Shown: positions 1 to 6,264 of the stretch, piece by piece
How positions within the stretch are numbered: the first letter of the stretch is position 1
Layout: each line of letters opens with the position of its first letter
Source of the DNA: Opitutaceae bacterium UBA4094
GTDB taxonomy: Bacteria > Verrucomicrobiota > Verrucomicrobiia > Opitutales > Opitutaceae
Direction of reading: 5' to 3'
Length of the DNA stretch: 33,045 nucleotides
Assembly: GCA_002382525.1 (NCBI GenBank)
Contig: DFYA01000211.1
Location: 1 to 33,045, forward strand
Notes under the pieces: generated by a model
What the model was told of the DNA's origin: nothing
The model's database searches: none
The model's input: the letters and a program-made list of their open reading frames with translations, nothing else
Made by a program: the position numbers and the translations under genes

Positions 1-135
1 AGGTCGCCGCCCGAGGCACTCGAACCAGCGGGCGTGGTCGCCCGTGTGTATCTGAGTGCGGCGGCAAGACCATCGGTTTCCACTTCACGAGGCTCGGGCC
101 TATATTGAAGACCTCGACTAAGGGATGAAGTGAAA
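1..135. other. Structured flank: two long imperfect hairpins, possible non-coding RNA
   Basis: No gene is evident here. The bases pair into two extended structures. Hairpin 1 has four nested perfect helices, 2-5/68-71, 6-11/60-65, 16-21/54-59 and 29-34/39-44, separated by asymmetric internal loops and closed by a four-base loop. Hairpin 2 pairs 77-79/133-135, 81-87/126-132 (seven perfect pairs) and 88-92/112-116, and stops right at the attachment repeat. In the chromosome without the element this region would lie directly downstream of tRNA-Glu on the minus strand. It could be a structured RNA, a repetitive palindromic element, or the end of another mobile element. I do not recognise a known RNA family, and the strand is unknown because helices pair either way. 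Confidence 0.45.
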
Positions 136-136
136 G

Positions 137-152
137 TGGTGCCCCCACGGGG
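137..152. repeat. Attachment-site direct repeat, left copy
   Basis: The 16 bases TGGTGCCCCCACGGGG are identical to 13218-13233, the 3' end of tRNA-Glu including the CCA complement. Identity breaks on both sides (G versus T at 136/13217, T versus A at 153/13234), although AAA at 133-135 also matches 13214-13216. This is the product of site-specific recombination at the tRNA 3' end. The intact tRNA is at the other end, so this copy is only the tRNA tail. Confidence 0.9.
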
Positions 153-198
153 TCCTTTCCTGAGAGGAGAGGACTGAAGCGCACACCCGGCGCATACA
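152..198. promoter_or_regulatory. Left-end hairpin and candidate integrase arm sites
   Basis: Bases 152-161 pair with 165-174 (ten pairs, one a G-T wobble, three-base loop), so the hairpin begins at the last base of the attachment repeat. Just inside lie GCGCACAC (179-186) and GCGCATACA (190-198). The same two words occur at the other end of the element (13151-13158 and 13141-13149) in the same orientation. Short repeats at both ends of a tRNA-integrated element are what integrase arm-type or excisionase sites look like. This is inference without binding data. Confidence 0.45.
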
Positions 199-247
199 CT
201 GCATTCAACCACCTACGGCGCTTTAGCAAAGCGCTGCCTTGTGTTGC

Positions 248-544
248 TTACGAGCGCCGTGCCTCAAGGTAAGCGTCGATATCTGCCCGCTTGACCAACC
301 GCACGCCCCGCCTTCCCGCTCGTCCGCTGATGAGCACGGACGGCAGGCGCTTGCCGAGGTCCTCCGATTTGCAGAGGCGGCAAAGCATCGACGCGTCGAT
401 GCCGTAGATTTCTTCAATATCGCGCGGACGAAGCCACACGGCGCGCTCAAGATCGCGGACCGTGCGACGGCGCTGAACTGGCGGCGCCGATGCAGCGGCC
501 TGCGACCCTGCTAACTTGGACGGCTTCCTCTTTGTTTCGTTCAT
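248..544 (-). CDS. Small excisionase/AlpA-like DNA-binding protein (paralogue A)
   Basis: This 98-residue protein has a basic N-terminal tail (about residues 1-30) followed by an RPRDIEEIYGI..SMLCRL segment typical of a MerR/excisionase-type winged helix. It ends with RRGVRLVKRADIDAYLE, the usual beta-wing plus final helix of AlpA/Xis-like proteins. It is clearly a paralogue of the next gene upstream (548-805), sharing PPVQR-RT-RDL, LRPRD and RGVRL-KR. Only three bases separate the two genes, so they are probably co-transcribed. It is the last gene of the leftward series and lies about 95 bp from the attachment repeat. A perfect 7-bp hairpin (218-234) follows it but has no U-tract. In satellites and prophages such proteins control excision or late transcription. 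The target here is unknown. Confidence 0.75.
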   Translation of the reverse strand: MNETKRKPSKLAGSQAAASAPPVQRRRTVRDLERAVWLRPRDIEEIYGIDASMLCRLCKSEDLGKRLPSVLISGRAGRRGVRLVKRADIDAYLEARRS

Positions 545-547
545 GGT

Positions 548-805
548 CTATTCAACCCGGAACTTCGCGAGGAACGCCTCAAGGTCGGTGCGCTTGATGA
601 GGCGCACGCCGCGCTTGCTTTTCTTTCCGCCCACGAGGTAGGACGGCAGGCGGTCAACCTTCTGGTTTGCCCAGCGGTGCAGCGTGCTGCTCGGCACGCC
701 GTAGAGGTCGAACACGTCACGCGGGCGCAGCGTTACGGCGTTGGCGAGATCGCGGGCGGTGCGCTTGCGCTGCACGGGGGGGATTTTATCGCTTGTGGCA
801 CTCAC
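548..805 (-). CDS. Small excisionase/AlpA-like DNA-binding protein (paralogue B)
   Basis: The protein has 85 residues. A helix-turn-helix of the form LRPRDVFDLYGVPSSTLHRW at about residues 26-45 is followed by the wing and terminal helix RGVRLIKRTDLEAFLAKF. This is the pattern of excisionase-fold proteins that read the DNA minor groove with the wing. It is a tandem paralogue of the gene at 248-544. Its ATG overlaps the TGA of the upstream gene (ATGA at 802-805), implying translational coupling. It is probably a regulator or recombination directionality factor of the element. Which of the four excisionase-like proteins in the element is the true Xis cannot be told from sequence. Confidence 0.75.
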   Translation of the reverse strand: MSATSDKIPPVQRKRTARDLANAVTLRPRDVFDLYGVPSSTLHRWANQKVDRLPSYLVGGKKSKRGVRLIKRTDLEAFLAKFRVE

Positions 806-1422
806 GCGGCGAGAGCCTTGAGGCGGTTATAGCGCTGCATGATTTCTCGTTGCCATTCCGTGTCCGAGGACCGCCCCGGCGTGGTGTCCTCATTTGGCCA
901 CAGTGCAACGAGCTGTTTGTAGATGGGTATCATTCGAGCGGTATCTACCGGCACTTCACAGAGCCCTTCCCGCGCCTCTGATTCTATTGCCGATGCTAAG
1001 TCTTCGCCGCGATAATACTCAAACCGTGGATCCCCACTGAAGCCGGCCTCGATCTGAACCAACACGGCATTCAGTTGGGACAATGACTTGATTTCCAACT
1101 CAAGCTTTACGCCGCCGGGTTGCCAGCGTGGGGCAACGGTCGGCTTCTTTTCCTGTAGCCGTTCCAAGATGTCGGCGAGCGTATCGTGCATGTGCTTGAG
1201 CTGCTCAGCGTGCGCACGTTCATCTGGGCGCATGCTTACGTGATCTTCGACGAACCTCGGCGACTCGCGGCGCCATTTCTTCACGGCGGTTTTCCGGTTT
1301 TGTCCTCCCGCAGCGGAGAGCAACATATCGGCGAGCAGTTCAGACAAGACGGCCCGCTCGGTGGCGGATAATCTCAGGGAGCTTTCCGCTTCCGCTTTGG
1401 CTCCGGAAACAGGATCGGCCAT
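802..1422 (-). CDS. Hypothetical protein of the element's left operon
   Basis: I do not recognise the family. From the chosen ATG at 1422 it has 206 residues, beginning MADPVSGAKAEAESS. The frame is open up to 1593, but that upstream stretch is the shadow of the XRE gene and has no protein-like character, so 1422 is preferred. This gives a 49-bp overlap with the XRE gene. The protein is charged and mostly helical: a lysine/arginine-rich segment (about residues 40-65) is followed by a predicted coiled coil (HAEQLKHMHDTLADILERLQ, about residues 71-90). The C-terminal half is less repetitive and holds an aromatic-acidic FEYYRGED segment. No membrane segment or signal peptide is seen. Its position between a repressor-like gene and DNA-binding genes suggests a regulatory or maintenance role, with low certainty. 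Confidence 0.6.
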   Translation of the reverse strand: MADPVSGAKAEAESSLRLSATERAVLSELLADMLLSAAGGQNRKTAVKKWRRESPRFVEDHVSMRPDERAHAEQLKHMHDTLADILERLQEKKPTVAPRWQPGGVKLELEIKSLSQLNAVLVQIEAGFSGDPRFEYYRGEDLASAIESEAREGLCEVPVDTARMIPIYKQLVALWPNEDTTPGRSSDTEWQREIMQRYNRLKALAA

Positions 1423-1586
1423 AGCCGGTCGAGCGTTTCGCCGCGTGGGGTGCGTGTTGCCTGCTCCCATTTTTTCAGCGTCGAGAGCGGAACGCCCCAC
1501 GCCTTCGCCGCTTCGCTTTGAGAAAGGCCGAGTCGTTCCCTTGCCTGCTGTATCTGGCTTGAAAGCCTTAGTGATTCTGCTGTCAT
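1374..1586 (-). CDS. XRE-family helix-turn-helix regulator
   Basis: This 70-residue protein consists almost entirely of one lambda-repressor-like HTH. Residues 12-55 (QARERLGLSQSEAAKAWGV, then STLKKWEQ and TPRGETLDRL) match the five-helix XRE fold, with the recognition helix in PLSTLKKWEQ. The C-terminus is very basic (PKRKRKAP). It has no dimerisation or protease-sensitive domain, so it is either a Cro-like small regulator or an antitoxin-like repressor. It is the first gene of the left-end series, and the non-coding region 1587-1700 in front of it, with inverted repeats, may contain its operator. It overlaps the next gene downstream. A role in lysogenic or maintenance control of the element is inferred. 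Confidence 0.8.
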   Translation of the reverse strand: MTAESLRLSSQIQQARERLGLSQSEAAKAWGVPLSTLKKWEQATRTPRGETLDRLWPILFPEPKRKRKAP

Positions 1587-1700
1587 TTTTCATGTTCTGA
1601 TCCGTGGTTAACTGCTGACGGGTTGGATTTGTAGGCGATCTGTGTTCCTAGCACGGGTCGCCTTTTAACGGCGCTAACTAGGCCCCAGTTTGGGGCATAG
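1587..1700. promoter_or_regulatory. Intergenic control region with inverted repeats upstream of the XRE gene
   Basis: This region separates the minus-strand XRE gene from the plus-strand remnant. It contains a perfect inverted repeat GCCCCA-GTT-TGGGGC (1682-1696). A TTGACG on the minus strand (1706-1701) could be a -35 box for the XRE gene, but no good -10 is seen. No U-tract follows the hairpin on either strand, so it is more likely an operator than a terminator. Evidence for function is positional only. Confidence 0.3.
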
Positions 1701-2270
1701 CGTCAACCCTTATTTTGCCGCGCGAATATCGCACTGCACGCTGCCGAGGTTGCGCAGCTCTCCCGATTCGAGGAGCGCATTCAGCAGGGACTGGCGTCGT
1801 TTATCGAGGTCGGTGAGGCGCTTTCCGCTATCCGCGCCCAACGCCTCTACCGCGCCGCGCACGGCACGTTTGAAGACTACTGCCGCGAGAAGTGGGGGAT
1901 GAGTCGCTTCTACGCTCACCGCGTCATTGAAGCCGCCGAGACCGTAAGCGCGTTGCCAATTGGCAACAGGGAGAAAATCGGGACGGAGTCCCAAGCCCGT
2001 GAACTCTCCCGCGTCGAGCCCGAGCAGCGCGCCGCCGTAGTTGAGAAGGCAATACAGGCGACAGGCGGCAAGATCACCGCCGCCGCGATTCGTGAGAGAA
2101 AGCCTCAGCGATCTTTGAGCGGTTTATATGCTGCGAACTCCAACCGTTCCGCCCGCAACTGCTCGCGCACGAATTCGAGGGCGCCGGGGGTGGAAGCGGA
2201 AGCATGGATCTCTTTTCCGGCTTGCTCCAACAGGACGACCCACCCGCTCGGCTTAACCCCATCGCGGTAG
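1701..2270 (+). pseudogene. Start-less remnant of a phage/plasmid ParB-neighbourhood type protein
   Basis: An open frame follows an in-frame TAG at 1698-1700. It reads protein-like from about 1728 (LHAAEVAQLSRFEER, then GLASFIEVGEALSAIR, LYRAAHGTFEDYCREKWG, SRFYAHRVIEAAE and QARELSRVEPEQRAAVVEKA) up to about 2098. That pattern (a short helical repeat, TFEDYCREKWG, then a helix-turn-helix-like segment) is familiar from phage and plasmid proteins often annotated near ParB-like or DUF3102 families. The first ATG is at 1899, in the middle of the conserved part, and no good alternative start precedes it. The 3' end runs antisense into the SHD1 gene after about 2105, where the reading stops looking like protein. 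It is the only plus-strand coding signal in the element and is probably truncated at both ends. A short product from the 1899 ATG cannot be excluded. Confidence 0.55.
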
Positions 2271-2827
2271 CGCTCTCCCAGCGCTGCATAGTTGGTGTCA
2301 CTATTTTCCAGCACGTCGGAAAAAAACACGTCCTCATGACCGAGGCCGCGCGTCACCTTGAAGGGAGCGGAGGCCGAAAAATAAACGACGGTCGTTTTAT
2401 AGGTCTGGTCGATGCCGGTGAGCGCAATTTTGATCGTCACATCTTCATCCGCTCCGTTGTCGATGGTCTGTGCCCTGACTTTGAGGCCGCGCGCAAATGC
2501 GGCCTCTTTTGCATAGCTGCCATAGCTGGTTTTCCACGTCGTCCCCTTGGTGTCGAATTGCACCATCTCGACCTTCACGGAGATCGTGAGAGGACGCAGC
2601 GGACGCCCCTTCCATGCTGCCACAAAAAGCCGGTCCTGCTCACTGAGCGCAGAAAGTGGAAGGGTAAAATCCCGCCCGTCGCGGCGTATCTTCACCTCGT
2701 TTTCCGTGCGACTGATTAGCTCGGCTTCGATGGTGCGCCCGTCGGCGGAGGTCCATGTTCGCTGTTCAGCCGGCGCCACGCCGGAGAGTGAACAGGCGAT
2801 GGCGATTAAGATTAAAAGCCTTCGCAT
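2105..2827 (-). CDS. Secreted SHD1-domain protein
   Basis: This 240-residue protein has a cleavable signal peptide (MRRLLILIAIACSLSG then APA, cleavage expected near residue 20). Residues 22-71 form an SHD1-like domain: TWTSADGRTIEAELIS, then ENEVKIRRDGRDFTLPLSALSEQD, the pattern of small SH3-like modules widespread in secreted proteins of the PVC superphylum. The remaining 170 residues contain alternating beta segments (LTISVKVEMVQFDTKG, DVTIKIALTGID, YKTTVVYFSAS) of unknown function. It follows the membrane-protein gene by five bases, so the pair is probably one operon and may act together at the envelope. Finding it in a mobile element suggests a host-derived cargo gene affecting the cell surface, which is inference. 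Its 3' end abuts the plus-strand remnant. Confidence 0.8.
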   Translation of the reverse strand: MRRLLILIAIACSLSGVAPAEQRTWTSADGRTIEAELISRTENEVKIRRDGRDFTLPLSALSEQDRLFVAAWKGRPLRPLTISVKVEMVQFDTKGTTWKTSYGSYAKEAAFARGLKVRAQTIDNGADEDVTIKIALTGIDQTYKTTVVYFSASAPFKVTRGLGHEDVFFSDVLENSDTNYAALGERYRDGVKPSGWVVLLEQAGKEIHASASTPGALEFVREQLRAERLEFAAYKPLKDR

Positions 2828-2832
2828 TGCCG

Positions 2833-3237
2833 TTAAGTGCCCCGTGCAGCCTTGCGGGCGAGGTGCTCCGCAATGTCAGGATCTGTTTCATCCGATGTGG
2901 GAGCCTGAGTCACGAGACGCTGGGACAATGGCTTTGTCGCAGCCGCCTGAATCTTCGCCGTCTGCCGTAGCTGTGCCGCCATCAAATCCGTAGCGTCGGC
3001 GGTGCGCTCGTTGTGGTAGGCGCTGCGGGCGAGGTATTCGACAGCCTGCCCGATGCCGAGATAAACGAGGCCGGAGAACGCCAAGGCGACGGCGACTCCA
3101 ACGCCGATATACGCGGGCGTTTCCCGACTGCTCCCGGCAAAGCCGACAATTAACACAAACACAGCCGCGAGGAAAAACAGCGCGGCGAAGATCTGAAACA
3201 CCGACGTTAGAATGGGGGTCTTGTATTGCGTTTTCAT
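2833..3237 (-). CDS. Small membrane protein with two transmembrane segments
   Basis: This 134-residue protein has two hydrophobic helices, at about residues 14-32 (FQIFAALFFLAAVFVLIVGF) and 41-64 (AYIGVGVAVALAFSGLVYLGIG). A hydrophilic, probably cytoplasmic tail of about 70 residues follows, rich in Ala, Gln and Arg. I do not recognise the family. The gene starts at ATG 3237 (MKTQYKTP) and ends five bases before the secreted SHD1 gene. In phages, small two-helix membrane proteins are often holins, spanins or superinfection-exclusion factors. No lysin gene is seen here, and the secreted neighbour suggests an envelope role instead. No function is assigned. Confidence 0.7.
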   Translation of the reverse strand: MKTQYKTPILTSVFQIFAALFFLAAVFVLIVGFAGSSRETPAYIGVGVAVALAFSGLVYLGIGQAVEYLARSAYHNERTADATDLMAAQLRQTAKIQAAATKPLSQRLVTQAPTSDETDPDIAEHLARKAARGT

Positions 3238-3309
3238 GAGCCGGAAAGGACTGGCTGCGTCCGAGATACAACCTCGGACGGCTCACTTGCAACGCATTTA
3301 CCGGGCTTG

Positions 3310-3669
3310 TCACCCGTGCATCAAGCTAGTCAGGAAATCGCCCTCGATTACAGTTAGGGGATCGCGCGCAGGGTTGTTGATCTGCTCCTCTCGTGCGCCG
3401 CGAATCGCCTCGACGAACGACGCCGTGACCTTCGCCACAGAGATAAGGCGTTTGGAGGTCCGGAGCCGGTCCAATCTCACGGCGCGCAGGGTTGCGCCGA
3501 GATCGTAGGTTGCGGGGCCGTTACGTTTGGCGAGGCCTTCGTCGGCCATTTGGCGGACGCGGCGGTCAGTGACGGCGAGCATGGCGGCGAGTTCGAGTTC
3601 GGAAACGGTGATGACTGAACCAGACGCCGGGGCGCTGGGCTTTTTGGATGCTTTTTGTTTGGTGGGCAT
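3310..3669 (-). CDS. Nu1-like (small terminase-like) helix-turn-helix protein
   Basis: This protein has 119 residues. After a lysine/proline-rich N-terminal tail (1-18), residues 20-70 read TVSELELAAMLAVTDRRVRQMADEG followed by GPATYDLGATLRAVRLDRLR. This 'ELA..L.VT.RRV.QLA.EG.....G.YDL...VR.YI..LR' pattern is the one found in phage DNA-packaging proteins of the Nu1/small-terminase type. The family assignment is therefore likely but rests on a short winged HTH and could also fit a generic DNA-binding regulator. No large terminase gene exists in the element. If it is a true small terminase, it could redirect a helper phage's packaging machinery, as known for several phage satellites. It starts the second half of the leftward series. 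A perfect 8-bp hairpin (3258-3280) without a U-tract follows it. Confidence 0.55.
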   Translation of the reverse strand: MPTKQKASKKPSAPASGSVITVSELELAAMLAVTDRRVRQMADEGLAKRNGPATYDLGATLRAVRLDRLRTSKRLISVAKVTASFVEAIRGAREEQINNPARDPLTVIEGDFLTSLMHG

Positions 3670-3729
3670 AAAATGGCGGAAGGAAATGGGGTTTAAAAAA
3701 CTCGTGGCTAGGAAATGGTCGGGGCTGTG

Positions 3730-3751
3730 TAAAACCCCTGCAACAAGGGGT
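3730..3751 (-). terminator. Weak intrinsic terminator after the nuclease gene
   Basis: On the minus strand a 6-bp perfect stem (ACCCCT/AGGGGT, 3734-3739 with 3746-3751, six-base loop) is followed directly by TTTTACAC. It lies four bases beyond the nuclease stop codon, so it is well placed to end the integrase-to-nuclease series and separate it from the Nu1-like gene downstream. The U-tract is short. Confidence 0.5.
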
Positions 3752-3754
3752 GGC

Positions 3755-4303
3755 CTAGGAAGGACCCTTGGGAATATTTTTGGAAAGCTGTGCCGTCCGG
3801 GCTATGGCGTTCACGTCTTGCACAAGTTCACGCGCGAACCAGAACGCCCATGATTCGATTCTAAGGGCTGCGGCTTCCGGGGTATCACACCACACGACCG
3901 GCACGTCGAAACGGGCTTCTAGGGCTTGCACGGTGGCAAGGACGGCGCGCGGGGCGATGCGGCTGCGGTATTCGCCGGCCTCGACCTCGGCAATGGTGCC
4001 GATGATCACTAGACGCTTGAACCTGTATCCACGGAGCCGATGCAGTTCACGAAAGAAGCGCTCGCGGTTCTCACCAACGCAACAGGCGACGAGGTCTGGA
4101 ATGGTTTTGCGTTCGATGGCAAACGACTCCTCACCGCCTGCGAAAGAGTAGTCTCCGCTCGTGAGTGTGCCGGCGGTTGATTGAAGGCGGGTGAAGCGAA
4201 GCGGGGTTTGCTCCCGCGTGTCGATGACGACGACGGGGCGAACGTCCGCGAGGGTGCCGAGGCTGCGCAGGGCCGGTAGTGTGGGGATGGGATCGGCGTT
4301 CAT
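3755..4303 (-). CDS. ERCC4-type (XPF/MUS81-like) nuclease
   Basis: This 182-residue protein is a single ERCC4 nuclease domain. The hallmark residues are visible in order: DTREQTP (28-34), a GDYS turn (50-53), IERKTIPDL (63-71, the ERK signature of the metal site) and ERFFREL (81-88), followed by the RYxFKRLVIIG-like core strand. Family members cut branched or flap DNA using two metal ions. Stand-alone phage versions are usually linked to replication and recombination. It begins 31 bases beyond the repeat cluster and downstream of the replicative ATPase, so it may nick or resolve replication intermediates of the element. It lacks the helix-hairpin-helix tail of the eukaryotic and archaeal enzymes. 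Start ATG 4303 gives a full-length domain. Confidence 0.85.
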   Translation of the reverse strand: MNADPIPTLPALRSLGTLADVRPVVVIDTREQTPLRFTRLQSTAGTLTSGDYSFAGGEESFAIERKTIPDLVACCVGENRERFFRELHRLRGYRFKRLVIIGTIAEVEAGEYRSRIAPRAVLATVQALEARFDVPVVWCDTPEAAALRIESWAFWFARELVQDVNAIARTAQLSKNIPKGPS

Positions 4304-4333
4304 TTTTCATCCTCTTTCCCGGCTGAAACCGCG

Positions 4334-4464
4334 TGAGGGTAACGGCTGTTTTGCCTGCCCTCTCTTTTACCCTCACCGCCCCCCCTCTATAAGAGGGGGC
4401 GTGAGGGTTGAGGGTAGGCCTCCCATCATGAGGGCGGTTTGAGGGTTGTTTGAGGGTTGAGGGT
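4334..4464. repeat. Iteron-like repeat cluster and hairpin, candidate replication origin
   Basis: The heptamer TGAGGGT occurs six times in direct orientation, at 4334-4340, 4402-4408, 4409-4415, 4440-4446, 4451-4457 and 4458-4464. There is one inverted copy (4369-4375) and one variant, TGAGGGC (4429-4435). Two copies pairs are exactly abutting. Inside the cluster a perfect 8-bp hairpin (CCCCCTCT at 4381-4388, loop ATA, AGAGGGGG at 4392-4399) has no U-tract on either strand. The cluster fills the 164-bp gap between the replication-ATPase gene and the ERCC4 nuclease gene. Repeats next to a rep-type gene are the usual layout of iteron origins in plasmids and phages. Function is inferred from arrangement only, and a regulatory role over the nuclease gene is possible. 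Confidence 0.65.
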
Positions 4465-4467
4465 TCA

Positions 4468-5958
4468 TCAGGCGGCGAGTGCGTATTTTCCGTCACCTGC
4501 GAAGCGGATGATCTGCCCCTTCTTCATCTCACCGACGCGACGCTCTGCGGTGGCTCGACTGCATCCGCGTGCGGTTTCAATCGCCTTGGTGATGGCGGTG
4601 TAGGGCAACGCTGACACTCCATCGAACACCTCGACGGCAAGCTCCCGGAGTTCTGCGGTCTTCCCCTGCTCGCGCCCGTTTGCGACGCTCGCGGTGCTGA
4701 CGTGCATTTGAAGGGCGTCACTCCACTGGAACGCTGGCCCGTCCTTCTCCAAGATGGGCGCGCCACGTTGTAGTTGTTCGGCAAATACCACCGTCACGCC
4801 CTCGGTCTTCTTGAGCCTGAGGTTGCTTTCTGCCTTGCGGATGAGCTGGGAGCCGAGGTGACCGCGAGCCTTGCCCGTGTCCTGCGTCGGGTTCTCGTGA
4901 ATGACGGTGACGACCGGGCAATCATACTTGATCGCCATGCCTTGGATCTCCGCAACGAAGGGGTTGCAGGTGTCGGGGTCGTTCACGTCGTCCACGAGGT
5001 CGGCGACGCCGTCCACAATGACCGCGAACACCCCGCCGGCCGCTTCCGCTTGTGGAAGGAGCATGGAGAGCGCGACGCGAATTTGAGACGGCCCGAAACC
5101 GGCGAGGTGGTAACTCCAAAGCCATTCCGGGGCGGCGTCCGCACTTGCACGGGCAAGCGCTCGCCTGATGTGGCTGTCGGCATCGTAGAGGCTTTGCTCC
5201 GTGTCGATGTGAAGGAGAATGCGACCGCGCGGCGGGACGGAGGAAACGCCGAGGGTGTCGGCTTGTTCTCCCGATTCTGCGACCATGGCGGCGGCGAGCC
5301 ATGCACCGATAAGCGCGCTTTTGCCGCTCTTAGCCTGGGCGATGATGTTGCAGATGTTGCCGGGGGTCGCGACGCCCTTTCCTTGAATCAGGAATCGCGG
5401 TTCCGGCTTCTTGAGCTGACGGGCGAAATCAAAGCGGCGATCTTCTACGAGTTGGCGAAGCGCCTCGGGGACCGCGCTGGCCCCGACGGTGCCTCCGCGT
5501 TCGATAGCGCGCTTCATTGGGGCGAGAACCTCTCCGATATCGCCAGAATATGCGTAAGCGCGTTCGACGCCTTCCGTCGCCCCTCGAATGATTTCCCGCA
5601 ACGCTGCGAGCGTCTGAACTCTTTCGATAAAGAAGGCAGATTGCGCGGTTGTTGGAACGCGGGTGCTGATCTGCGTTAGATATGCATAGCCGCCTATTTC
5701 CTCGAGTTGGCGCCGGGTTTTCAGCTCCTCGGCCAAGACCATCAGGTCAATTGATTTCCCCGCTTGGTGCATCTCCACGAGCGCCTCAAAAATCACCCTG
5801 TTGGCGGGCACGTAAAAAGCGGCGGGGGCTAACTTTGCCTCCGTGCACCGCGCCACAATGTCGGCGCCATCAAGGAAACAGCACGAAAGCAGATACTCCT
5901 CTGCTTCGATGCTGTGGGGTGGAGTGCGACCAATGGCAGAATCTGACGTGTTGCTCAT
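4468..5958 (-). CDS. Replicative ATPase: DnaB N-terminal domain fused to RepA/AAA_25-like motor
   Basis: This protein has 496 residues. Residues 14-110 match the DnaB N-terminal domain (PHSIEAEEYLLSCCFLDG, FYVPANRVIFEALVEM and GGYAYLTQIS). Residues 195-395 form a RecA-like ATPase of RepA/AAA_25 type rather than the usual DnaB C-terminal domain: Walker A AQAKSGKSAL at 207-216, Walker B FAVIVDGVADL at 311-321, VVTVIHENP at 349-357 and the RepA-like GHLGSQLIRKAES at 367-379. Residues 430-496 look like a winged helix (AITKAIETARGCSRATAERRVGEM). It is probably the element's replication helicase or initiator, acting on the adjacent repeats. The ATG overlaps the upstream stop (ATGA, 5955-5958) behind a clear GGGAGGG ribosome site. 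The domain combination is notable but known among phage-type replication proteins. Confidence 0.8.
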   Translation of the reverse strand: MSNTSDSAIGRTPPHSIEAEEYLLSCCFLDGADIVARCTEAKLAPAAFYVPANRVIFEALVEMHQAGKSIDLMVLAEELKTRRQLEEIGGYAYLTQISTRVPTTAQSAFFIERVQTLAALREIIRGATEGVERAYAYSGDIGEVLAPMKRAIERGGTVGASAVPEALRQLVEDRRFDFARQLKKPEPRFLIQGKGVATPGNICNIIAQAKSGKSALIGAWLAAAMVAESGEQADTLGVSSVPPRGRILLHIDTEQSLYDADSHIRRALARASADAAPEWLWSYHLAGFGPSQIRVALSMLLPQAEAAGGVFAVIVDGVADLVDDVNDPDTCNPFVAEIQGMAIKYDCPVVTVIHENPTQDTGKARGHLGSQLIRKAESNLRLKKTEGVTVVFAEQLQRGAPILEKDGPAFQWSDALQMHVSTASVANGREQGKTAELRELAVEVFDGVSALPYTAITKAIETARGCSRATAERRVGEMKKGQIIRFAGDGKYALAA

Positions 5959-6170
5959 CGCGTGCCCTCCCGCTTGTCGAGTGCGGCGAGTTCGCGGCGG
6001 ATACGGGCGATCTCTCCAATGGCGATCACCCGTTCAACCGGGCAATAGGTGGCGGCGTCGTTTTCGTTGAAGGCGTCGATGGCTGCGGCGAGTTGGTCGG
6101 TGAGCTGCTCGCGCGTGGTGACGGTGGCAACGGGCATCTCCTGAGAAATGGAATCATTACAAATAGACAT
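5955..6170 (-). CDS. Small hypothetical protein coupled to the replicative ATPase
   Basis: A 71-residue, acidic, helical protein with no recognisable family. The core reads TTREQLTDQLAAAIDAFN (about residues 18-35) followed by VIAIGEIARIRRELAALDKRE (about 48-68), the second part being a likely coiled coil. An internal ATG at residue 12 could be the true start. Its stop overlaps the ATG of the replicative ATPase, so translation is coupled. A helper or loader role is possible but not shown. Confidence 0.55.
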   Translation of the reverse strand: MSICNDSISQEMPVATVTTREQLTDQLAAAIDAFNENDAATYCPVERVIAIGEIARIRRELAALDKREGTR

Positions 6171-6264
6171 GTATGGGTGTTCCGTCTGGCTGGCTGGAAC
6201 GTTGGTGGTTTGGGCTGTGCTCCGCCCTTCCGGCCCTCGGCCGGTGGTTGCGAGCTAGGTCCGC

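Noticed and set aside
4381..4399. Perfect GC-rich hairpin as a terminator of the replication gene
   Set aside because: No U-tract on either strand and it lies within the repeat cluster, so an origin or regulatory role is more likely.
4334..4464. CRISPR array
   Set aside because: Repeat unit is only seven bases and the spacing is irregular, so it does not fit repeat-spacer structure.
4131..4496. 121-residue minus-strand frame across the repeat cluster and nuclease start
   Set aside because: It consists of the repeat region and the nuclease gene read out of frame, Arg/His/Pro-rich with no protein-like pattern.
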